Origin: T1Sed10-7 sp041685505
GTDB lineage: Bacteria; Actinomycetota; Nitriliruptoria; Nitriliruptorales; Nitriliruptoraceae
NCBI GenBank assembly: GCA_041685505.1
Contig: JAWLFQ010000084.1
Location: 1 to 10,485, forward strand
Direction: 5' to 3'
Length of the DNA stretch: 10,485 nt
Position numbers and translations under genes: made by a program. Below, in pieces: positions 1-6,793 of the stretch (position 1 is the first letter of the stretch; the number at the start of each line of letters is the position of its first letter). Under the pieces are notes generated by a model that was not told where the DNA came from, made no database searches, and saw only the letters and a program-made list of their open reading frames with translations.

Positions 1-19
1 CCCCGAGCCAGGAGCAGCG

Positions 20-607
20 GTGTCCGCCGAGCACACACCGTCCACCGTCGAGGCCCTCCTCCGCTCCGCGGCAGCGGCCGATGCCCGGGCGGCCCGGGCG
101 CTCCTCGGGCGTATCGACGGGGTACGGCTGCTCGAACTCGTCGCCACGCAGGCGGAGCTGGCGGTCGACGAGCAACGCCCGCGCCCCGCCGGCATCGACG
201 CGGTCGGCGACCTCGAGCGCGCGGCGATCGAGGTGATGGGCATCCCGCAGAGCAACGGGTTCGACGACGACCGCGACGATCTCGGTCCACCCACCGTCAC
301 CGGCTGGGAGCTCGTCACGGTCGAGGCCCACGAGCTCGCCGCGGCGACCCTGACGGTCCCGGTCCCCTCCTGGGCGCTGGCCCTCGTGGCGTTCCACGAC
401 CGCGACGGCGCCGGGGGCGGGATCCTGCGCCGAGCGGTCGCCGCGGCCGCGGACGGCCGGCTGGTCGCGCTGGAGCTCCACCTGCCTGCCCCCATGGCCG
501 ACGTCACGATCCGGGGCGCACACCTCGGTCATGCACCGGCCGAGCTGGGACAGGACGCCGATCTGGCCGCGGCACTGCGGGCCGCCCTGACCTCCACCCG
601 GACCTGA
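20..607 (+). CDS. Hypothetical protein, 195 aa
   Basis: I do not recognise this protein family. The GTG at 20 is chosen because AGGAG lies at 10-14, five bases upstream. The frame stays open to the left edge, so a longer form starting outside the window cannot be excluded. The product looks soluble: no signal peptide or membrane segment is visible. Its N-terminal third is alanine-, arginine- and leucine-rich and probably helical (about residues 8-50). The middle has an acidic stretch (FDDDRDD, near residues 81-87). The rest, from about residue 93, alternates short hydrophobic and polar runs, which suggests a mixed alpha/beta domain. Codon use matches the neighbours, with G or C at nearly all third positions, so it is likely a real gene. 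It lies 121 bases upstream of the ribonuclease on the same strand, but a hairpin and a promoter-like element between them argue against a single transcript. Confidence 0.75.
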   Translation: MSAEHTPSTVEALLRSAAAADARAARALLGRIDGVRLLELVATQAELAVDEQRPRPAGIDAVGDLERAAIEVMGIPQSNGFDDDRDDLGPPTVTGWELVTVEAHELAAATLTVPVPSWALALVAFHDRDGAGGGILRRAVAAAADGRLVALELHLPAPMADVTIRGAHLGHAPAELGQDADLAAALRAALTSTRT

Positions 608-616
608 CATCGCGCG

Positions 617-636
617 GCGAGCGCACAACGGCTCGC
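617..636 (+). terminator. Hairpin after the hypothetical gene, possible terminator
   Basis: GCGAGC at 617-622 pairs perfectly with GCTCGC at 631-636 around an 8-base loop, starting 9 bases after the stop codon of the first gene. There is no T-tract, so intrinsic termination is uncertain. High-GC actinobacteria often use stem-loops without a U-run. Confidence 0.3.
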
Positions 637-661
637 GAGGCTCCCGCCGTGCCGGCCCTGG

Positions 662-692
662 TTGGGCACCTGCTGTGGCGTGGTGACAGACT
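662..692 (+). promoter_or_regulatory. Promoter-like element before the RNB ribonuclease
   Basis: TTGGGC at 662-667 and CAGACT at 687-692, within GGTGACAGACT at 682-692, resemble a -35/-10 pair with a long 19-base spacer. The element ends 36 bases before the TTG start. Nearly the same 11-mer, with one transition, lies upstream of the carbonic-anhydrase-like gene at 7741-7751, which gives modest support. Confidence 0.3.
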
Positions 693-728
693 GCGCCGCC
701 CTGCCATCCCACGAGACGAGCTGCCCGG

Positions 729-2846
729 TTGTCCACGACTGCCCGCTTCCGCCCCCACCCCCGCGGCTTCGGCTTCGCCGATCCCGTCGCCGAGGACCAG
801 CTGACCGAGATCACCACCACGGTCACCGATGACGACGGTCGTCACACCGAGATCGACCGCATCTTCGTCCCACCGCCCACGGCGAAGGGCCTCATCGCTG
901 ACGACCTCCTCGAGGTCGAGGTGGAGATCGACGACAAGGGTGCCAGCGCCCGGACGGTCAGCGTGCGCTCGCGACCACGCCGGATGCTGGTCGGGACCGT
1001 GCAACGGGGCCCCGGCCGGCTGGTCCTGGAGCCGGATCCGGCGCTCGGGGCGGGCTGGGTCGACCTCGACACGGCGGTCACCGACAAGGTCCAGCAGGCC
1101 ATCGGCCGCCAGATCGTGGTGCTGCTCGGCACCCGCGAGGACGGTTCCGCCCTGGGCCGGGCGCTGGTGGCGGGCCCCTACGTGGTCGGTTCCCCCCAGG
1201 CCATCCGGGCCGCCAGCGTGGTGGTCGCACTCGGTCGGGCCGCACCCACCCTGATCCCCGGTGGTCCCGCCGCTGCGGGGCTCGAGGTCGCCGAGGCGGA
1301 GACCATCCACACCCGTATCGTCGGCCTGCTCGCGGGCGGGTCGCGGGGTGGCGCTGCGGGGCTCGACACCGCCGGCCGACTCCCCGGGGTGGATGCACCC
1401 TGGCAGGAGCGTCGTGACGAGCCCTGCGTCACGATCGACAGCGCCGCGACCCGCGATGTCGACGACGCGGTCGCCGCGAGCTGGGACGGCGAGGCGGACT
1501 CGCCCGTCGAGGTGGCCGTGCACATCGCCGACGTCGCCCGGGCCATCGGGATCGACTCACCCGCGGATCGCTACGCGCGCCTCATGGCCTCCACGGCCTA
1601 CCTCGCCGTCGGCGACAACGCGCCGATGCTGGACCCGGCGCTGTCCGAGGGGACCCTGTCCCTGCTGCCGTCGGAGGACCGCTGGGCGATCTCCGCACGG
1701 TTCTCCGTACGACCCGACGGGAGCCTCAACGAGGTGTCGGTGGAGGCAGCCGCCGTCCGGTCACGGGCCAAGCTCTCCTACGGCGCGCTCGAGGCGTGGC
1801 TCGGTGGCGATCCCACCGCCATCCGTGAGGAGGCCGGCGACGAGGCAGAGGTCGCCGACGAGGTGTTGACCGCGGCGGTGGAAGCCTCGCGGCGGCTCGG
1901 CGTGGAGCGTGATTCGCGCGCCACCTTCGAGGCGCTGTTCGAGGACGCCGAGGTGGAGCCGGCGCTGGTCGACGGGCGCCTGGCCACGGTGGCGGCGACC
2001 CCCCACGCCGAGGCCTACCGCCAGGTGGAGCGGTTGATGGTGGCGGCCAACGAGGCCGTGGCCAGCTGGCTGGTCGCCCGGGAGGTCCCGGCCCTGTACC
2101 GGGCCCACGCCGGCCTGGCGGACGACCGGCTCGCCCGTCTGCGGGCAGCCGTCGAGCTCGCCGAGGCCGAGGTGCCCTCCCTGGCCGACCCCGCCGCGGA
2201 TCCTGACGTGGTGGTCTCCGAGCTGATCGCGGCGATCGACACCGCGGACGCCGCGGGACGGCACGCCGAGCGTGACCTGCTGGTGTCGGTCGCGGCCGCC
2301 TCGACCGCGCGTGCGTCCTACGAGCCCGACCCCTCGGCCCACACCGGTCTGGCGTCCTCGGCCTACACCCACTTCACCTCCCCGATCCGTCGCTACGCGG
2401 ACCTGGTGGTCCACCGCCAGATCCGCGCGGCGCTGGCCGAGGAGACCCCACCCCACGATGCCGGCGAGCTGGGCGCGCTGGCGACGTGGTTGGACGCCCG
2501 CGCAGGGGCCGTGAAGTACCTCCAGGCCCGCGAACGGGCGGAGCTGTGGAGCCGTCTGCTCGACCGTGGCTTCCTCGCGGACCCGGAGCCGGCCACGATC
2601 ACGGGGCTGACCACCAACGGGCTGCGGATCCGGCTGCCCCGTCTCGGCGTGACGGGCTTCGTCACCGCCGAGCGCGCGTTGGACCTGCCGCCGAAGCAGC
2701 GCGGGTCGCTGACCGTCGACGAGCACGGTCTGACCACCACCTCAGGGCCCTGGCAGGTCGGCACGCGGGTCACGGTGCGCTTCGCGGGCCTCGATCAGAC
2801 CGGCCGGGCGAACTGGCGGCTGGGGGTGGTCCGGGCCGCGGTGTGA
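729..2846 (+). CDS. RNB-domain exoribonuclease (RNase II/R family)
   Basis: Predicted 3'-to-5' hydrolytic exoribonuclease acting in mRNA and structured-RNA turnover, 705 aa. The N-terminus (about residues 6-16) carries the HPRGFGF motif of RNase R-type cold-shock/OB domains. The RNB core holds the metal-binding aspartate cluster TIDSAATRDVDDA with D237, D243, D245 and D246, equivalent to E. coli RNase II D201, D207, D209 and D210. The substrate-binding signature YTHFTSPIRRY is at residues 546-556. About residues 620-705 form a short S1-like OB end. The start is a TTG: an in-frame TGA at 684-686 lies just upstream and no other start codon falls between. The Shine-Dalgarno is weak (purine-rich GAGACGAG at 713-720). 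RNase R from E. coli is longer (about 810 aa), so this could also be called a compact RNase II-like enzyme. It converges with the SbcC-like gene, leaving a 16-base gap with no terminator hairpin visible. Confidence 0.93.
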   Translation: MSTTARFRPHPRGFGFADPVAEDQLTEITTTVTDDDGRHTEIDRIFVPPPTAKGLIADDLLEVEVEIDDKGASARTVSVRSRPRRMLVGTVQRGPGRLVLEPDPALGAGWVDLDTAVTDKVQQAIGRQIVVLLGTREDGSALGRALVAGPYVVGSPQAIRAASVVVALGRAAPTLIPGGPAAAGLEVAEAETIHTRIVGLLAGGSRGGAAGLDTAGRLPGVDAPWQERRDEPCVTIDSAATRDVDDAVAASWDGEADSPVEVAVHIADVARAIGIDSPADRYARLMASTAYLAVGDNAPMLDPALSEGTLSLLPSEDRWAISARFSVRPDGSLNEVSVEAAAVRSRAKLSYGALEAWLGGDPTAIREEAGDEAEVADEVLTAAVEASRRLGVERDSRATFEALFEDAEVEPALVDGRLATVAATPHAEAYRQVERLMVAANEAVASWLVAREVPALYRAHAGLADDRLARLRAAVELAEAEVPSLADPAADPDVVVSELIAAIDTADAAGRHAERDLLVSVAAASTARASYEPDPSAHTGLASSAYTHFTSPIRRYADLVVHRQIRAALAEETPPHDAGELGALATWLDARAGAVKYLQARERAELWSRLLDRGFLADPEPATITGLTTNGLRIRLPRLGVTGFVTAERALDLPPKQRGSLTVDEHGLTTTSGPWQVGTRVTVRFAGLDQTGRANWRLGVVRAAV

Positions 2847-2862
2847 GTGCGCAGCAGCGGCG

Positions 2863-5529
2863 TCAGCTGAGCCGCACCACCTCGGCGCCGCGGATCGCCT
2901 CGAACCGTGCGCCGACGCAGGTGAGCACGACCACCTGCGGACCCGTCACGCGACCGAGGACCCCTCCGAGGCGCTCGAGACGCCCCGGGTCGGTGTAGCC
3001 GAGGGTGTCGTCGAGCACCAACGGCACCCCGTCCTCGCCCGCCAGGTCGGCGGCGGCCAGCGCGCTGAGGATCGCGAGCTGTTCACGGGCACCCGCGGAC
3101 AGCTGGTCGAAGGCCAGCGTCGTCCCGGCGAGGGTGCGTGACACCACACGCAGCTCCTCGTCGAGCTCCACGTCGAGGTCCGGCCCGAAGACGAGCCGGC
3201 CGGCAGCCACGATCCGGTCGGCCAGGGGTGCGCGGTACGCCGCGTAGGCGGCCTCCCGGGCCTGCTCGAAGGCCGCCTTCAAGGTCCGTGCGGCCTCAGC
3301 ACGACGCCACAGGCCGTCGCGGGCCGCGCGACGGCGCGCCAGCTCGGCCTCGGCCTCCTGGAGCGCCTCACCGACGCCGAGCCCACCGTGCGCCTCCATC
3401 GTCGCGGTGACGGCGGCAGCCTCCTCCTGGCAGCGCATGAGCTGCTCACGGACGGTCTCGAGCTGCGTCCGGGTGTTGACGACCGCGGCCTCCACCTGGT
3501 CGGCGTCCCGCGCGTCGAGGGCGGCACGGTGGCCGGCGAGGCGTTCCTGGGCCCGCTGGACCGCGGCGCCAGCCGACGCCGCGACGTGGCGCAGCTCGTC
3601 GTCATCGCTGACAGCACGCTCGCTGTCGAGGCGGGCCTGGAGCCGGTCGCGCTCGGCCGCGGCTGCCTCCGCCGTCGCCCGCGCTCCGGCGGCGCGCTCC
3701 CGGGCCGCCTCCAGCTCCCGCTGGCGCGCCTGGAGCTCCGCGCGCCGCGCGGTGAGCGCCTCCTCGGCAGCCTGCTCCGTGGCAGCCAGTCGCTCCAGCC
3801 GCGCAGGACCACTGACCGCCTCCAGCTCCAGGCGCAGGTGCTCGGTGTCCTGTGCGCTGCGCTCGAGCCGCGCGGTCAACGCCGCGACGCGGTCCTCCGC
3901 ACGACGCACCGTGGCCATCAGTGCGTCCTGTCCACCCTCGTCGAGCTCCCGCTCGAGGACCGCATCGCGTTCGTCCAGGACCCGTTGGTGTCCTGCCACC
4001 TCCTCGGCCAGCGCCTCGGCCTCCGTTGCAGAGGCGACACCCAGCGCCCGACACGCCGCGTCCAGCTCCTCCTCGGCCGTGGTGAGGGCTGCACGCCGCT
4101 CGCGCAGCGAGCTTCCGGCCACGACCTCGATCCGCGCGAGCTCGTCGAGGTGGAGGACCACCCGCTCGGGGACGACGACCTCGCTGGACTCCTCCGCAGC
4201 CAGGATCTCCTGCGGTGCACCCGGGGCGTCGTCGACACCCTCCCAGCGCACCGCGAGCCGGTCCCGTGCCGTGACCGTGACCGTGGGTGCCGCAGCGCCG
4301 AGCTGCGCCCGGGCCAGCCGCACACGGTCGGCCGCAGCCCGGACCTCGGCATGGCGCTCGCGGGTGAAGGCGGTGGCCGCCAGCGCGGCCTCGGCGGAGC
4401 GCGCTGCGGCGAAGGCCGCCTCCACCCGCTCCTGACGGCCCGTGAGCGTGGTGAGCTCCGCACGTGCGGCTGCGAGGTCCGCACCCGTGCGCGCACGCTC
4501 GTGCTGGGCGCGAGCGCTCGCGGCTGCCTCCTCGGCGGCGTCCACCGCCTGCGCCAGCGCCTCGATCCCCTCGCTGAGCGTCACCACGACGTCGTGCTGC
4601 TGCGCGGCGGACGCTGCGCTGCGCTGCGCTGCGACCACGGCGCTGTCGAGCTCGGCCACCAGTTCCTCGCGGGTGCGCAAGGCCGCCTCGCAGCGCCCCT
4701 GCTCGGACTCGGCGCCGCGCAGCTCGGCGGTGGCGGTGACCAGCTCGGTGCGCAGCGAGGAGACCTCCGCCGCGGCCTGCTGACGACGCACCAGCTCGGG
4801 TTCCAGCTCCGTGCGTCGTTCCTCCAGCCGCCGCCGCTGCGCCGTCAGCTCCGCGCTGCGCGCGCTCGCGGCGTCGAGGCGTGACTCGAGCTCCGACAAC
4901 CGGGCCACCTCGGCTTCGGCCTGTGTGACGGCGTCGTCCGCGTCGCTGAGCAGGCGTGTGGGCTTGCCCGCACGGGTGGTGAAGTAGCGCGCGGACTCCT
5001 CCACGATGCGGTCGTAGAGCGCGTCGTCCTCGACCACCCCGGCGCCGCCGGCACTCGCGTCGAGCTGCCGGGTCAGCGCGTTGGCACCCGCCAGGGCGAC
5101 CGGGTCGAGGCTGCGCCCCTGCCGGAACCGCAGGGCATCCCACAGTGCGAGGTCGGTGTGCTCCTCCAGCAGACGGCGCAGGTGGTCGTGGGCCTGGTCA
5201 CCGGTCAGCTGCTGCGGCGCCGGGGAGTGGACGTGCAGCTCGGTAGCGCGGTCCTTGTTGTAGCGCTTGCTGATCGTGAGGTGGTGGTCCCCGATGGTCA
5301 GCTCGGCCGTGATCCGGCTGCCGACGTCCTCGCCCCGCGGCTGCAGATCGCGCACACGTTGCCGCTTGGTGCCCTGCTTCTCCTGCAGCAGGATGTCGAG
5401 GGCATCGAAGAGGGTGGTCTTGCCGGTCTCGTTGGGGGCCTCGATCACGGTGACACCCGCGGTGGCGAAACGGACCTCGGCATGGGCGAGGCCGCGCACG
5501 TGCTCGACCTCCAGTCGGTGGATCCTCAT
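2863..5529 (-). CDS. SbcC/Rad50-like coiled-coil ATPase, DNA-repair subunit
   Basis: SMC-like ATPase subunit expected to pair with the Mre11-like nuclease encoded just upstream, processing DNA ends or hairpins. It has 888 aa. Head lobe 1 contains Walker A (APNETGKTT, residues 31-39, K37) and a Q-loop (FRQGRS, Q137). Residues about 195-410 and 475-760 are long Glu/Arg/Ala-rich coiled coils. Between them, residues about 413-472, is a Val- and Pro-containing beta-rich segment. Lobe 2 has the ABC signature LSAGAREQ (810-817) and Walker B VPLVLDDTLG (836-845). Its four cysteines (280, 493, 700, 871) form no CxxC, so the Rad50 zinc hook is absent, as in YhaN-type relatives. The residue after Walker B D840 is Asp, not Glu. 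The ATG at 5529 overlaps the nuclease stop by ATGA, which implies translational coupling, and its own Shine-Dalgarno is weak. The family is clear; orthology to SbcC rather than YhaN is undecided. Confidence 0.9.
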   Translation of the reverse strand: MRIHRLEVEHVRGLAHAEVRFATAGVTVIEAPNETGKTTLFDALDILLQEKQGTKRQRVRDLQPRGEDVGSRITAELTIGDHHLTISKRYNKDRATELHVHSPAPQQLTGDQAHDHLRRLLEEHTDLALWDALRFRQGRSLDPVALAGANALTRQLDASAGGAGVVEDDALYDRIVEESARYFTTRAGKPTRLLSDADDAVTQAEAEVARLSELESRLDAASARSAELTAQRRRLEERRTELEPELVRRQQAAAEVSSLRTELVTATAELRGAESEQGRCEAALRTREELVAELDSAVVAAQRSAASAAQQHDVVVTLSEGIEALAQAVDAAEEAAASARAQHERARTGADLAAARAELTTLTGRQERVEAAFAAARSAEAALAATAFTRERHAEVRAAADRVRLARAQLGAAAPTVTVTARDRLAVRWEGVDDAPGAPQEILAAEESSEVVVPERVVLHLDELARIEVVAGSSLRERRAALTTAEEELDAACRALGVASATEAEALAEEVAGHQRVLDERDAVLERELDEGGQDALMATVRRAEDRVAALTARLERSAQDTEHLRLELEAVSGPARLERLAATEQAAEEALTARRAELQARQRELEAARERAAGARATAEAAAAERDRLQARLDSERAVSDDDELRHVAASAGAAVQRAQERLAGHRAALDARDADQVEAAVVNTRTQLETVREQLMRCQEEAAAVTATMEAHGGLGVGEALQEAEAELARRRAARDGLWRRAEAARTLKAAFEQAREAAYAAYRAPLADRIVAAGRLVFGPDLDVELDEELRVVSRTLAGTTLAFDQLSAGAREQLAILSALAAADLAGEDGVPLVLDDTLGYTDPGRLERLGGVLGRVTGPQVVVLTCVGARFEAIRGAEVVRLS
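4613..4632. repeat. Pentanucleotide tandem repeat, four copies of GCTGC
   Basis: Four perfect GCTGC units lie in the coiled-coil region of the SbcC-like gene, around residues 300-307. Because five is not a multiple of three, loss or gain of one unit would shift the reading frame. Confidence 0.9.
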
Positions 5530-6659
5530 GCCCGCTGCCCCGCCCCCGCCAGTCGCAGCAGCAGCGACAGCGCGTCCGTCGCCGACCGGGCCTGCTCGCC
5601 TCCCGCCCGTGCACTGGCGCTGAGGGCGTCCCGGGCGGCGGCGGCGTACCCGGACAGCGCGAGGGCCTCGACGTCGGTATCGCTGACACGCACGGCGATG
5701 TCGCGGTGACGCTCGGGGTGTTCAAGGGCGGCGAAGCGCAGGCTGCGATCGGCCAGCAGCGTGTCCAGCCGGGCGACCTGGCGCAGATCCAGGGTGCCCT
5801 CCAGCGCCAGCTTGATCACCGCCCGGCTGGGTTCGACCACGGCGTCGAGTTCGGCGGCGAGCGCATCGATGTCGGCATCGGTGTCCACCGCCCGGCTGAT
5901 GCGCGCGAAGCGCCAGGTGCCCACCACATGGCGCGTGACCACGGGCTGGGACGCGGCGAGATCGACCACCAGGGCGGTACCGGGGTCCACCTCGTCGTGA
6001 TCGGTGGGTTCCGGTGCCCCCGAGAACCACACGTTGCCCGCCGCGTCCACCTGGGTGGCGGAGTGACGGTCACCGAGCGCCACGTAGCGCACCCTGCCCG
6101 CCGTGACCGCGGCCCGCACCCTGGCCAGGTCGATGGTGCCCGGCGCGTCGAAGCCGCCGCTGACCTCGGCCACGCCACCGTGACCCACCACGACCCGACA
6201 CGCGTGATCGGCGGGTGCCGCCTCGCACGCCTCCGCCGTCAGATCGCCGAGCGGATGCTTGTTCGGCCAGGGCGCACCCACCACCTCGAGACCCCCGACC
6301 GGGACCCGCGGCGTGGTGTCGTCGAGCACCTCCACGTGGTCGGGACAGGCGCTGGTGAACGCGTGGCTGCGCCAGACGGCACCCGGATCGATCGGGTCGT
6401 GGTTGCCGGGGAGCAGGTAGACGGGCACCGTGAAGCGCGCGAGGCGTTCCAGGGTGCGCGCCACGGTCCGGGCATCGGGGTGCCGGGTCTCGAAGACGTC
6501 ACCCGCGACCACCACGCAGGCGCAGTCCTGCTCGCGCGCCAGCTCACCCAGTCGGGTGATCACCTCCAGGCGGGCTTCGCTGAACCGCGCCTGCGCCTCG
6601 CCAGCCAGGAAGTGACGGGTCATGCCCAGCTGCCAGTCACTGGTGTGGAGCAGGCGCAC
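5526..6659 (-). CDS. SbcD/Mre11-like metallophosphoesterase nuclease
   Basis: Predicted metal-dependent DNA exo/endonuclease subunit of an SbcCD/Mre11-Rad50-type repair complex, 377 aa. The GTG at 6659-6657 is chosen because GGAGGAG lies at 6670-6664, four bases upstream, and because the family motif then begins at residue 5. A longer in-frame GTG at 6731 would add 24 unconserved residues. Calcineurin-like metal motifs are HTSDWQLG (D8, Q10), AGDVFE (D54), PGNHD (N86, H87), VVGHGG (H160) and ALGDRHS (D197, H199). Classical Mre11/SbcD has DxH and GHxH, so Q10 and D197 are substitutions at two metal-site positions. DxQ and GDxH forms occur, as I recall, among actinobacterial relatives, so this need not be inactivation. 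The C-terminal part (about 245-377) is the likely DNA- or partner-binding cap. It is the first gene of the operon, with the ATPase following by a 4-base overlap. Confidence 0.9.
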   Translation of the reverse strand: MRLLHTSDWQLGMTRHFLAGEAQARFSEARLEVITRLGELAREQDCACVVVAGDVFETRHPDARTVARTLERLARFTVPVYLLPGNHDPIDPGAVWRSHAFTSACPDHVEVLDDTTPRVPVGGLEVVGAPWPNKHPLGDLTAEACEAAPADHACRVVVGHGGVAEVSGGFDAPGTIDLARVRAAVTAGRVRYVALGDRHSATQVDAAGNVWFSGAPEPTDHDEVDPGTALVVDLAASQPVVTRHVVGTWRFARISRAVDTDADIDALAAELDAVVEPSRAVIKLALEGTLDLRQVARLDTLLADRSLRFAALEHPERHRDIAVRVSDTDVEALALSGYAAAARDALSASARAGGEQARSATDALSLLLRLAGAGQRA

Positions 6660-6698
6660 GTGGCTCCTCCGTGAGCGGACCGACGACGGGTGCTGCGA

Positions 6699-6736
6699 GC
6701 GAGGCGACACCCTAACTGCGGGGTGCGACACCTCGC
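6699..6736. repeat. Direct 8-bp repeat and flanking inverted repeat in the SbcDC-like promoter
   Basis: GCGACACC occurs at 6704-6711 and again at 6725-6732, a 21-base period or about two helical turns. GCGAGG (6699-6704) and CCTCGC (6731-6736) bracket the pair as an inverted repeat. One copy overlaps the -10 hexamer and the other sits at the upstream TGTCG core, an arrangement that suits a protein-binding site. Confidence 0.45.
6709..6731 (-). promoter_or_regulatory. Putative DNA-damage-type promoter of the SbcDC-like operon
   Basis: On the minus strand a TAGGGT -10 hexamer (6714-6709) fits TANNNT. Exactly eight bases upstream of it is GTGTCGCAC (6731-6723). The mycobacterial RecA-independent damage promoter (RecA-NDp, PafBC-dependent) is TTGTCRGTG-N8-TANNNT. 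The TGTCR core and the spacing match, while the outer four bases do not. No good -35 hexamer is present, as in that promoter class. The predicted transcript would have a leader of about 45 bases. Confidence 0.35.
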
Positions 6737-6793
6737 CCGCTGATCAACACCCGCGGACCGACACCGATGCGGCCTCACGCCCGGGAGCGTGTC

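Noticed and set aside
3388..4884. Long plus-strand open frame antisense to the SbcC-like gene
   Set aside because: High GC removes stop codons from shadow frames. The sequence has no family motifs, and the opposite strand encodes a protein with clear Walker and signature motifs.
6660..6731. Longer SbcD-like start at GTG 6731
   Set aside because: The 24 added residues are not family-like and would cover the promoter-like elements. GGAGGAG sits correctly before the GTG at 6659.
6660..6793. LexA/SOS box before the repair operon
   Set aside because: No GAAC-N4-GTTC type palindrome is present in this gap; only the RecA-NDp-like pattern fits.
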